The notes below the pieces were generated by a model. The model ran no database searches. It was not told the origin of the DNA and saw nothing but the letters and a program-made list of their open reading frames with translations. A stretch of DNA of 24,266 nucleotides from a virus. The stretch lies in IMG/VR virus record IMGVR_UViG_3300027881_000073, positions 1-24,266 of that record; one strand, 5' to 3'. The translations under genes and the position numbers were made by a program. The first letter of the stretch is position 1. Every line of letters begins with the position of its first letter. Shown one piece after another: positions 1 to 6,823 of this stretch.

Positions 1-1
1 A

Positions 2-193
2 AGTGAATGGGTAGCAGCACTGCTGCTGATCGCAGTCATACTATTCATCTTCCTAATCAGTGGGGTGTTAGTGACCTCGCTCTTTATCATCGTGTGCATA
101 TTTGCGGTGGTCGGATGGGTCTCCTCTCTTTTCCCTTCGACGAAGGAGAAGGGAAAGAGAGAGGAGGAGAGTGATGGTTCGAGTCAAGATTGA
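2..193 (+). CDS. Small two-helix membrane protein, 5' end outside window
   Basis: The frame is open from base 2 to a TGA at 191-193, so the start lies upstream of the window. The visible 63 residues begin with two hydrophobic stretches (about residues 4-20 and 23-42), separated by a short Ser-Gly turn. A highly charged tail rich in Lys, Arg and Glu follows. This topology suits a small inner-membrane protein with a cytoplasmic tail. It could be an accessory membrane protein or a holin-like protein, but nothing identifies a family and the lysis cassette lies elsewhere. It overlaps the next gene by 20 bases. The assignment as coding rests on the hydrophobic pattern and the good ribosome site inside its 3' end that serves the next gene. 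Confidence 0.6.
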   Translation, partial: SEWVAALLLIAVILFIFLISGVLVTSLFIIVCIFAVVGWVSSLFPSTKEKGKREEESDGSSQD

Positions 194-515
194 GTGCCGG
201 GACAACAACCAAGCTGAAGCTAGACATTTCCACGTAGCTGCTGGCTCACCGTGGTGTGATGTACTAGAGTATGGATCAGGTGGTGCGCTGAAGGCATGTG
301 ATATATGCCTGTCCTTAGTGACAGGTCCGAAGGAGACATATGATGATAAGCTCCAAGCTGTACACAAGAAGCTGGCAAGGACAGGAGCTACGTCCAGTGG
401 TATGGACACTGTTCTTCCAGTGGAAGAACAAGCACCGTATGTTCCGAGAACACACCGAGCAGGTAGACCCAAGCAAGTCCCTCTCACTTTCATTAGCCTT
501 GAGGAAACGACATGA
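174..515 (+). CDS. Hypothetical protein, 113 aa
   Basis: I chose ATG 174 because a strong purine-rich site (GGAGGAGAG) ends just before it. An earlier in-frame ATG at 102 would add 24 Arg-rich residues lying over the upstream membrane protein. The protein is soluble, with one Cys-x2-Cys pair near residue 43 and a basic, Pro-containing C-terminus. I recognise no family. Its stop overlaps the next ATG in an ATGA junction at 512-515, which suggests translational coupling. A second ORF with a convincing zinc-ribbon pattern runs through its 3' third in another frame, so the true gene structure here is uncertain. Confidence 0.55.
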   Translation: MVRVKIECRDNNQAEARHFHVAAGSPWCDVLEYGSGGALKACDICLSLVTGPKETYDDKLQAVHKKLARTGATSSGMDTVLPVEEQAPYVPRTHRAGRPKQVPLTFISLEETT

Positions 516-648
516 ACATAGTACCCGACAAGCCTGTCCAGTATGTGGGTATGGACAGATCAGTAGACGACACGACGGAGTCAAGTCAGTGTCAGTGTGC
601 CAACAGTGCAAAACTAACTTCGCGCTCCAATGGAACAAGTCTTACTAA
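340..648 (+). CDS. Possible zinc-ribbon protein overlapping its neighbours (alternative frame)
   Basis: This frame encodes 102 residues ending in a CPVCG motif, a basic spacer of about 17 residues and a CQQC pair, the layout of a four-cysteine zinc ribbon. An AAGGAG site sits just before ATG 340 and ATG 343. ATG 439 is a shorter alternative that would reduce the overlap with the upstream gene. The cysteine pattern argues that at least the C-terminal half is real. Against it, the frame overlaps two other plausible ORFs (174-515 and 512-805) over most of its length, which is unusual even for a compact phage. A frameshift joining the 174-515 frame to this one is a further possibility. Function would be unknown, perhaps nucleic-acid binding. 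Confidence 0.4.
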   Translation: MMISSKLYTRSWQGQELRPVVWTLFFQWKNKHRMFREHTEQVDPSKSLSLSLALRKRHEHSTRQACPVCGYGQISRRHDGVKSVSVCQQCKTNFALQWNKSY

Positions 649-805
649 CTACAGTGGTAGTCGGAGAGACTTAGAGATGGAGAACTTTGACCTGATAGCC
701 AAGGTCAAGGAGCTACTGACGACACATAATTTATGGGGTCCAGATGGTACGTACACCTTCGAAGATGGTGAACGCTGGGCTAAACTAGAAGGAGAAGATG
801 AATGA
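512..805 (+). CDS. Hypothetical small protein (core start may be ATG 677)
   Basis: ATG 512 overlaps the upstream stop as ATGA and has a GAGG site seven bases upstream, giving 97 residues. The first half is rich in Ser, Thr and Cys and overlaps the zinc-ribbon frame. The second half, from an internal ATG at 677 with GGAGAG upstream, reads as a well-formed short protein of 42 residues: an amphipathic helix followed by an aromatic, acidic tail. Either the long form is translated, or the real gene is only 677-805 and follows the zinc-ribbon gene. No family was recognised. Its stop overlaps the next start as ATGA. Confidence 0.5.
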   Translation: MNIVPDKPVQYVGMDRSVDDTTESSQCQCANSAKLTSRSNGTSLTNYSGSRRDLEMENFDLIAKVKELLTTHNLWGPDGTYTFEDGERWAKLEGEDE

Positions 806-1032
806 GTACTGGTGATGTAGTAGTCACAGACATCGGGCTTGCCAATGAGCTGACGATGGACAGTCTGGTACGTACGGTAATAGCCCAGATGTTTGAGAAC
901 GACAACGACGTAGCTACCCTTGAGGTAGTGCTGAATGGTACTGATGCCAAGGAACCACCCAAGCTGGAGCTTGAGTTGCGCCTCGTTAGTATCAATGGAC
1001 AACCGACAAGGAGAGACGAAGATGCCAGCTAG
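802..1032 (+). CDS. Hypothetical protein, 76 aa
   Basis: ATG 802 overlaps the preceding stop (ATGA) and is preceded by GGAGAAG. The product is acidic, begins with a beta-rich stretch and an amphipathic helix (about residues 12-35), and ends in a strand-rich segment with alternating Leu and Glu. No signal peptide, membrane span or catalytic motif is visible. Its 3' end overlaps the start of the AAA+ ATPase gene by 11 bases, so it is part of the same transcription unit. I do not recognise the family and assign no function. Confidence 0.65.
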   Translation: MSTGDVVVTDIGLANELTMDSLVRTVIAQMFENDNDVATLEVVLNGTDAKEPPKLELELRLVSINGQPTRRDEDAS

Positions 1033-2155
1033 TGGTAGTAAGGCACCCAAAGGAGCCTCACTGAAGGGGCTGTATGATTCGGACATCATTGACTCCATCG
1101 TCCAACATAAGAAGGATGAGATAGAGGCAGTGAAGGAGGACCCCTATGTAATAGACAAGGGGTACCAATTCAATAAGACAGAGGGTACTGTCATGTTCAG
1201 TGAGGTGTTCTGGAAACCTAAGGACATACCTGACATACCACTGCCCATGTTTAAGGCAGAGGACTGGCATGAAGAAGCACAGCTACATATACCAGACAAG
1301 GACCCCAACTGGGTATGGAATAAGGGAGTCACTGAACGCGTGGCTCTGGCGTTATACTGCGGAGACACCACCCTACTGCATGGACTACAAGGCACTGGTA
1401 AATCGTGTCTTGCTGAGCAGTGGTGTGCTACATTTATCATTCCGTTCTGGAGGATGTCATGTAACGTCGAGACAAGAGAGGCACACTTCTTAGGTAGTGC
1501 GTCCATTGATTACGAGGAGATAAATGGTGAAGCCAAGATGTTCATTAAGCAAGAGCCAACGATCCTCACTGACAGTCTCAAGTACGGCGGCATGTTCTGC
1601 GAGGACGAGGCATTTAGGCACAACTCAGCACTCGTCTTGCAGTCACTGCGTGAGAAAAATACACGGACAGTACTGCTTCCTGATGCTCCGGGCCGTACCG
1701 CAGATGAGCGTAGACTCGTTGCTCCTGAAGGTAGATGGTGGTACATACTCACTGATAACACATGTGGAACTGGCGACGAAACGGGTGTCTTTGACGCTCA
1801 AGTACAAGACGCGTCCACACTGGACCGCATCGGTGCTTGTATCGAAGTACGGTACTTGGGCAAGAGCGATGAGAAAGATATTATGGGCAGGCACACGGAT
1901 CTTAGCGACTCACAGATCTCAGGTATCATCGACTTCGCCAAGCTAGTACGTAAGGCGTTCGAGCAACAGACCCTACTGTGTACCTTCAGTGTCCGGTCAC
2001 TGCTAGCATGGGGTGAGAAGGCAATGATGACACAGGACATGGAGCTAGCACTGCGTCTTACGTGGTACGAGAAGCTGTGTACTGATGACAAGGCTACAGC
2101 TAGGGACATGTACCATCAGGTATTCGCTCGCCAATTGGTGAAGGCTAGTGGCTAA
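1022..2155 (+). CDS. MoxR/CobS-type AAA+ ATPase
   Basis: The 377-residue product carries the full AAA+ set: Walker A GLQGTGKS (residues 121-128), Walker B ending in D195-E196, a sensor 1 Asn at about 246 and a candidate arginine finger at R269. The layout is that of the MoxR/CobS branch, ring ATPases that usually remodel targets together with a VWA-domain partner. Such a partner is encoded by the next gene, which overlaps this one by 8 bases. ATG 1022 was preferred to ATG 935 because AAGGAGAG lies upstream and the longer form would overprint the previous gene. Phage members are often labelled cobaltochelatase CobS, but nothing here points to cobalamin synthesis. The role in infection is unknown; chaperone-like remodelling is inference. 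Confidence 0.88.
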   Translation: MPASGSKAPKGASLKGLYDSDIIDSIVQHKKDEIEAVKEDPYVIDKGYQFNKTEGTVMFSEVFWKPKDIPDIPLPMFKAEDWHEEAQLHIPDKDPNWVWNKGVTERVALALYCGDTTLLHGLQGTGKSCLAEQWCATFIIPFWRMSCNVETREAHFLGSASIDYEEINGEAKMFIKQEPTILTDSLKYGGMFCEDEAFRHNSALVLQSLREKNTRTVLLPDAPGRTADERRLVAPEGRWWYILTDNTCGTGDETGVFDAQVQDASTLDRIGACIEVRYLGKSDEKDIMGRHTDLSDSQISGIIDFAKLVRKAFEQQTLLCTFSVRSLLAWGEKAMMTQDMELALRLTWYEKLCTDDKATARDMYHQVFARQLVKASG

Positions 2156-3980
2156 GAAGACAACGATCCTTGAGTTAGATCGCATCCAATCGGTACTGAA
2201 CCGTAGGTGTGAGTCAATGAACGTCAACTTAACGTGGTCCAAGCAAGCTAAGACAGCCATGACCAATGGCAAGGAGATAATCATACCATCACCCAAGCAC
2301 CCTGTTACTGTGGATGCTATGGATAAGCTGTATGGATTCGTGATCCATGAGTGTGGGCACCACAGTAGGCCGGATGCTTTCAAGATCCTAGCTGCACTGA
2401 AGGACCCACCTCAAGAACTGTGTGCCTTGTTCAACATATGTGAAGACGATGGTATGGAGCGTGAGGTAGCCAACTCATACATAGGTGATGCCGTAGGCTT
2501 AGGCAAAGCCAACTCGGTCATACTAGGTGAGCTAGTAGAGGAGTGGAAGACAGTTGAGTACCCACCCAATGTAACAGAGCAGCAGGTAGCACCCATCTCA
2601 GTGTGTGGACTAGCACAACTGTCTCGATTAGAGTGGGATGCGGTGTCTAATGCCAGCCGCAATGCTTTCTTCGCTAGTATGCACCCTACTGCACAGAAGC
2701 TGATCAATGCACTGCACCAAGAGGGCTACGTTGATAAGCTACTGGCTACCGAGGATGAGCATGACACATGGGACCTAGCTGTTGACCTATACAAGCGGCT
2801 ATTCCCAGAGAGGGATCAAGATGAAGCAGAACAGCACCGTAAGGACGGACATTCTATGGAACCGGCACCACCCGATGAATCTAATGAATCTGAGTCCAAT
2901 GCTGGATCAGATACAGCTGATAAGCAGGACGGGGATGTCGGAGAAAGTGACCTTCAAGACGGGGAGGACGATGATTCTGAGGCTACTAAGCAGGAAGGTA
3001 CCGTCGTCAGTTGGAAGGATGCGGTCCTCAGTGAGCATAACGAATGGAAACCCAAGGAGGATGGTGAAATAGCAGGCAACGTAGGCATAGACTGGACTGA
3101 CTACACACAGGGTGAGGTAGCACTCATGCCACAGAACATGGTCAATGTCATTGACTGTCGTAGCCGTGACCTAGATGTGGAGCATAGCGATTCATGTGCT
3201 ACACCGGAGGCTTTCTTGCCTGACAACACAGGTTCCCGCGCCTTTGGCAATCAGATCAGACGTTACCTCCAAGCACAGCGGCGTACTAGGGTACGACGAG
3301 AGAGATACCACGGTAGACTGGACAAGTCCAGCATCACAAGGCTAGCTATGCCACCCATTGATGGTGGTGAGTGGAACAAGAAATTGTTTTACGACATGAC
3401 ACAGCGCAAGGAACTGAACACTGCTGTCCATGTACTGACTGACTGGTCAGGCTCAATGCAAGGGACCAAGATGGTACATGCTGCTGATGCTAGTGGTAGG
3501 CTAGTGCATGTGTTCGACAGGGTGCTACGTGTGCCAGTACAACTGGCTGCGTTCACCAATGGTAGGACACGGTGTGACATTGGTCTCATCAAGGCGTTCA
3601 ATGACAGGAGCATAAGCCCACGTATGATAGCCGAGAACTTCTCCAAGTTCTACAAGTTCAGCTCAGCTAACAACGACGCTGACTCATTGATGTGGGCATA
3701 CAACCAACTGATGAAGCGAGATGAAGAACGTAAGATCCTGATGGTACTCAGTGATGGGTGTCCAGCAGGTGCATGGGCTGGCTCAAGTAGCTCGAACCTT
3801 CGGCATGTGTGCAATCAGATAGAGAAGGAAGGTAAGGTAGAGCTGTATGGTGTGGGCATATGCTCGGATGCAGTTGCCGACTACTACAGCAACTACAAGA
3901 TACTTAACGACAGCAGTGAGATCAACAACACACTGTTCGACATCATTAAAGCAGGAGCATACCGCAATGAAAGACGATAA
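2148..3980 (+). CDS. Predicted metallopeptidase-VWA protein (CobT/DUF2201-like), partner of the AAA+ ATPase
   Basis: Translation begins at GTG 2148, overlapping the ATPase gene by 8 bases. The 610-residue product has an N-terminal domain with an HECGH zinc-peptidase motif (H67, E68, H71) and, about 28 residues later, an acidic NICEDD stretch that could supply a further ligand. An acidic low-complexity linker follows (about 223-285). A C-terminal VWA domain carries the metal-ion-dependent adhesion site D432-x-S434-x-S436 and a later Asp at 536. This order matches the DUF2201 arrangement of a putative metallopeptidase domain followed by a VWA-like domain, and CobT-like proteins. VWA proteins of this kind act as substrate adaptors for MoxR-type ATPases. 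The target is unknown, and peptidase activity is predicted from the motif only. Confidence 0.85.
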   Translation: MAKKTTILELDRIQSVLNRRCESMNVNLTWSKQAKTAMTNGKEIIIPSPKHPVTVDAMDKLYGFVIHECGHHSRPDAFKILAALKDPPQELCALFNICEDDGMEREVANSYIGDAVGLGKANSVILGELVEEWKTVEYPPNVTEQQVAPISVCGLAQLSRLEWDAVSNASRNAFFASMHPTAQKLINALHQEGYVDKLLATEDEHDTWDLAVDLYKRLFPERDQDEAEQHRKDGHSMEPAPPDESNESESNAGSDTADKQDGDVGESDLQDGEDDDSEATKQEGTVVSWKDAVLSEHNEWKPKEDGEIAGNVGIDWTDYTQGEVALMPQNMVNVIDCRSRDLDVEHSDSCATPEAFLPDNTGSRAFGNQIRRYLQAQRRTRVRRERYHGRLDKSSITRLAMPPIDGGEWNKKLFYDMTQRKELNTAVHVLTDWSGSMQGTKMVHAADASGRLVHVFDRVLRVPVQLAAFTNGRTRCDIGLIKAFNDRSISPRMIAENFSKFYKFSSANNDADSLMWAYNQLMKRDEERKILMVLSDGCPAGAWAGSSSSNLRHVCNQIEKEGKVELYGVGICSDAVADYYSNYKILNDSSEINNTLFDIIKAGAYRNERR

Positions 3981-4344
3981 AATTCTCCAAGAAAATTTTA
4001 CAGAGGAAGCACGTAAGGCAATAGCTGAAGGCAGAGCCTTTGCTATTAGGATGCCAGAACCCGCTATCAGTGCTAGGTTGTTCACTATTGCACTGGCCTT
4101 CTTAGTGGTAGGCATGGCTGCTCCACTGTACATGGGCATCAGTACTTTTATCTACTATGGTGGCTTGATAGGTGCTGTTGGTTGGCTCTCGCTAGCCAAG
4201 ATGTATGCTAATAAGATAGCCCAGCTGCAAGCTGAGAATGAAATCAGCATAGGCATGTTCAAGATACTGGCTGACTCAGCAAGGAAACTTGTTGAGAAAC
4301 AAGAGGATACAAGCAAGGAAAATGGGGAACTTTCGGACGGTTAA
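3967..4344 (+). CDS. Two-helix membrane protein with C-terminal coiled coil
   Basis: I chose ATG 3967, with GGAG about 10 bases upstream and a 14-base overlap with the VWA gene. An ATG far upstream in the same frame would lie deep inside that gene. The 125-residue product has a charged N-terminal helix, two hydrophobic spans (about 37-56 and 58-77), then a helical tail with heptad-like spacing of Leu, Ile and Ala and many Glu and Lys residues. It should be an inner-membrane protein with both ends on the same side. It directly follows the AAA+/VWA pair and may anchor or be acted on by it, but that is inferred only from position. Confidence 0.7.
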   Translation: MKDDKILQENFTEEARKAIAEGRAFAIRMPEPAISARLFTIALAFLVVGMAAPLYMGISTFIYYGGLIGAVGWLSLAKMYANKIAQLQAENEISIGMFKILADSARKLVEKQEDTSKENGELSDG

Positions 4345-4378
4345 ATTGTCTTACTCTTACACGTACTAGAGAAATGAA

Positions 4379-4395
4379 TGTACCGGAGAGGTACA
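4379..4395 (+). promoter_or_regulatory. Hairpin holding the ribosome-binding site of the 4400 gene
   Basis: The largest gap between early genes (4345-4399) contains a perfect inverted repeat: TGTACC, loop GGAGA, GGTACA. The loop is the purine-rich ribosome site of the gene starting at 4400. Presenting or hiding this site in a small hairpin could tune translation. Six-base stems occur by chance in a window this size, so the meaning rests on its position. Confidence 0.35.
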
Positions 4396-4399
4396 AGAG

Positions 4400-4675
4400 A
4401 TGAAGAAAAAAGATTACAAAGTACCAATGCAAGACCTAGGAATTAAGACGCTACCTACACCGGATGAAGTGTTTGATTGGTTCCATAAACAGGGAAGGTA
4501 CCTGAAGACTGAAAGGAACGACGACTATGATGGCAGTGCAGAAGGTAGCTTAGCCATTACGAAGAACACATCAGTCGAGTATGCTATACCTGAACATGAA
4601 CCCATTGAACATGGGCCAGTGAAAGAGTACACTCCGGAGGAGATAGCTGAGTACGAGGAGAGCAGGAATGATTGA
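4400..4675 (+). CDS. Hypothetical acidic protein, 91 aa
   Basis: ATG 4400 follows a GGAGAGG site. The product starts basic, has a short helical region containing Trp and Phe near residues 24-30, and finishes in a long acidic, Pro- and Glu-rich tail that looks disordered. There is no membrane span or known motif. It overlaps the primase gene by 8 bases and heads the replication block, so it may be an accessory factor, but I do not recognise it. Confidence 0.65.
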   Translation: MKKKDYKVPMQDLGIKTLPTPDEVFDWFHKQGRYLKTERNDDYDGSAEGSLAITKNTSVEYAIPEHEPIEHGPVKEYTPEEIAEYEESRND

Positions 4676-5546
4676 CATGCGAGATTGGGAGACTGAGTGT
4701 GGTATGGTTAAACGTGGTCAGACACTGCGCTTCAATCACACTGACTGTCCTGCTGGACAGGACAACAGACGTAGGCTGTACCTCACTCGCCCTGCTAGCT
4801 CAGCTGGCATGGTGGTAGCGTACTGTCACAACTGTCAAGACAAGGGTGTAGTAAGTGATGACTCTAATCTGTTCAGAGACTTTGATAAGTGCGTCCCTTC
4901 CACACATGACAAGCGTGTAGCATTTGCTGAACCAACAGCACTGATCACTGATCCACATACGTGGCCTAGTGAGGCTACCATCTGGCGTATGCAGAAGGGG
5001 CTGTCACCCAAGCAATGCAAGGCAGCAGACATAGCGTATGACCCTGATACACACAGGGTGTACTTGCCTATGTATGACAAGGTGGATGCCAATGGCGCAC
5101 CGTTCATAGAGACAGAGCTACAAGGCTTTCAACTACGTAGACTGAGTGGAACCGGACCCAAGTACCTCAACGCATACAAGGACAACGAGGTCAAGCCTTA
5201 CACTAGGTTCGAACCTGATTGGAAATCAATGGTCCTCTTAGTAGAGGACTTTGCTAGTGCCATGATGTTGAGCTTCACCCTTGCAGACGAGAGCATTGGG
5301 GTAGTGTGTAACTATGGTGTGAAGTGTACACCTGAGGTACTGTATGCCAACAGAGACTTTGGAGTGGGAGTGGTGTGGTTGGACAACGACAGTGAGCATG
5401 TGGTTGACCAAGCACACATGATTGCAAAGACGTGGCAGTTAATCAGTGGCAACTCATGCTATGTAGAGGACAGACAAGATGATCCGAAGGATTGCACAAG
5501 TGACGAGATCTATGAAGTCTACTGCAACTGGAGGGTACCGGAATGA
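4668..5546 (+). CDS. DNA primase, zinc-binding and TOPRIM domains
   Basis: The 292-residue protein begins with a zinc-binding module: H24-x2-C27 and C53-x2-C56, with the CPAGQDNRR stretch typical of phage primases. The TOPRIM-like half shows the conserved Glu (E193 in VEDFASAM) and the D239-x-D241 pair in WLDNDS. It would make RNA primers for lagging-strand synthesis. Here primase and helicase are separate genes rather than a T7 gp4-like fusion. ATG 4668 has a GAGGAG site upstream and overlaps the previous gene. The helicase gene starts 4 bases before this one ends, suggesting coupled expression and a shared complex. Confidence 0.82.
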   Translation: MIDMRDWETECGMVKRGQTLRFNHTDCPAGQDNRRRLYLTRPASSAGMVVAYCHNCQDKGVVSDDSNLFRDFDKCVPSTHDKRVAFAEPTALITDPHTWPSEATIWRMQKGLSPKQCKAADIAYDPDTHRVYLPMYDKVDANGAPFIETELQGFQLRRLSGTGPKYLNAYKDNEVKPYTRFEPDWKSMVLLVEDFASAMMLSFTLADESIGVVCNYGVKCTPEVLYANRDFGVGVVWLDNDSEHVVDQAHMIAKTWQLISGNSCYVEDRQDDPKDCTSDEIYEVYCNWRVPE

Positions 5547-6823
5547 TGGAAGGAATCGACCTTGATCTACTGAAGTACATGTCGAACAGAGACAACTACT
5601 TCACCTACAGGGATGTGATACACAAGGGTCTGTGTACTAGGGAATCATGGACATTGATCGGAGACTACGGCAAGTACTTCAATGAGTATCCTACACAACA
5701 GGAGATAGACAGTGACTTCGAACTGTGGTTCAGGGTTACCGGGCACCCCGGATGGAAACCGGACGAACACAAAATCTACAGCACGATTATTGGTAACGTC
5801 GCAACGAGATCAGTGCCCTGCGGTAACGTCTTTCACGATCAACTGGAGCGCCTTCGATTTGAAGCAGTACTCAAAGAGTCATCAGACAATTTTAAGAAAG
5901 GTACTTCCGACGTTAGTGATGTGCTATCCCAGCTCACTCAAGCTGGGGCATCTAGCCCAACGCAGGGGGATAAGATCTATACCTTCGATCTCAACGATCT
6001 TGCTCAGAATCAACGATCAGATGACGGTCTCTACTGGAGGCTTGAGGACCTCAACAAGAGCATCGGGCCGATCAGGAAGGGTGACTTCTGCGTCGTGGGT
6101 AAGCGACCCGAAATAGGAGGCACCTCCTTCATATGCTCAGAGATGAGCTTCATGTTGGAACAACTACCTAAGGGTGGCAGAGTAGCACTGTTCAACAACG
6201 AGGAGGCTCCGGACAAGGTAGCCACTCGTATGGTAGGTGCTGCACTAGGTACTGACTACCGTACTATGATGTCAGCTGAGAAGCTGTACCAACAGAAGTA
6301 TGAGAAGTGGTTAGACACACACGAATGGGACTTGATACATGACACATCAATGGACATCAGTAGCATCCACACCGCACTACGTGCTAGAGAATACGACCTC
6401 ATCGGGATCAATGTCCTCCTTAAAGTGGGAGGGACAGGTGCTAAAGAGGACCATGATAAGTTCCAAGCTCTCGGTGAGGAGATGCGTCGTATCGCACAGG
6501 AGTATGGGCCTGTGCTGGCAGTTGTACAGGCTGACCCGTCTGCTGAAGGTATGCAGTACATACCGCAAGATAGAATTTACAAATCTAAGACTGCTCTCCA
6601 AGGTGAGGCAGACATCCAGATCATGATAGGGTACGACGACAACGGACCAGTGGATAGTAGGTATATCCATGTGGCAAAGAACAAGATACCACCTGCACCA
6701 TGCTGTGACCTCTCGGTGAAGCACATCAAGAGTGAGGTCGGGTTCGACCTAGGCACAGGTAGGTTCTCGTCGAGGAACTACCGAGGCAATAGCAGGGGAG
6801 GCAAAATGAAATGTACGACCTAG
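5543..6823 (+). CDS. DnaB-like replicative helicase with altered Walker A and B motifs
   Basis: The 426-residue product has a helical N-terminal domain (about 1-125), a linker and a RecA-like core. The core is recognisable from GPIRKGDF, the NNEE stretch with the catalytic Glu at 220/221, VVQAD with a conserved Gln at 329, SKTALQGEADIQIMIG, and AKNK near the C-terminus. The P-loop reads GKRPEIGGTS (186-195), where relatives have GxRPExGKT. The Walker lysine is replaced by Gly193, and a Lys appears instead at 187. Walker B ends in N290 where Asp is expected. Its place between primase and polymerase fits a replicative helicase, but ATP use may be changed or lost. It could instead be a helicase-derived structural or loading factor. 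Confidence 0.8.
   Translation: MMEGIDLDLLKYMSNRDNYFTYRDVIHKGLCTRESWTLIGDYGKYFNEYPTQQEIDSDFELWFRVTGHPGWKPDEHKIYSTIIGNVATRSVPCGNVFHDQLERLRFEAVLKESSDNFKKGTSDVSDVLSQLTQAGASSPTQGDKIYTFDLNDLAQNQRSDDGLYWRLEDLNKSIGPIRKGDFCVVGKRPEIGGTSFICSEMSFMLEQLPKGGRVALFNNEEAPDKVATRMVGAALGTDYRTMMSAEKLYQQKYEKWLDTHEWDLIHDTSMDISSIHTALRAREYDLIGINVLLKVGGTGAKEDHDKFQALGEEMRRIAQEYGPVLAVVQADPSAEGMQYIPQDRIYKSKTALQGEADIQIMIGYDDNGPVDSRYIHVAKNKIPPAPCCDLSVKHIKSEVGFDLGTGRFSSRNYRGNSRGGKMKCTT

Noticed and set aside
649-1098. 149-codon open frame on the - strand
   Set aside because: It opposes three consecutive rightward genes with good ribosome sites and shows no domain pattern.
1022-3980. Cobalamin synthesis (cobaltochelatase CobS/CobT) as the function of the ATPase/VWA pair
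   Set aside because: Similarity is at the level of the MoxR and VWA superfamilies; no CobN or other cobalamin gene is present and the VWA protein has an extra peptidase-like domain.
5928-5947. Seven-base inverted repeat CCCAGCT-CACTCA-AGCTGGG
   Set aside because: It is inside the helicase linker coding region without a T run; stems of seven bases are expected by chance in a window this long.
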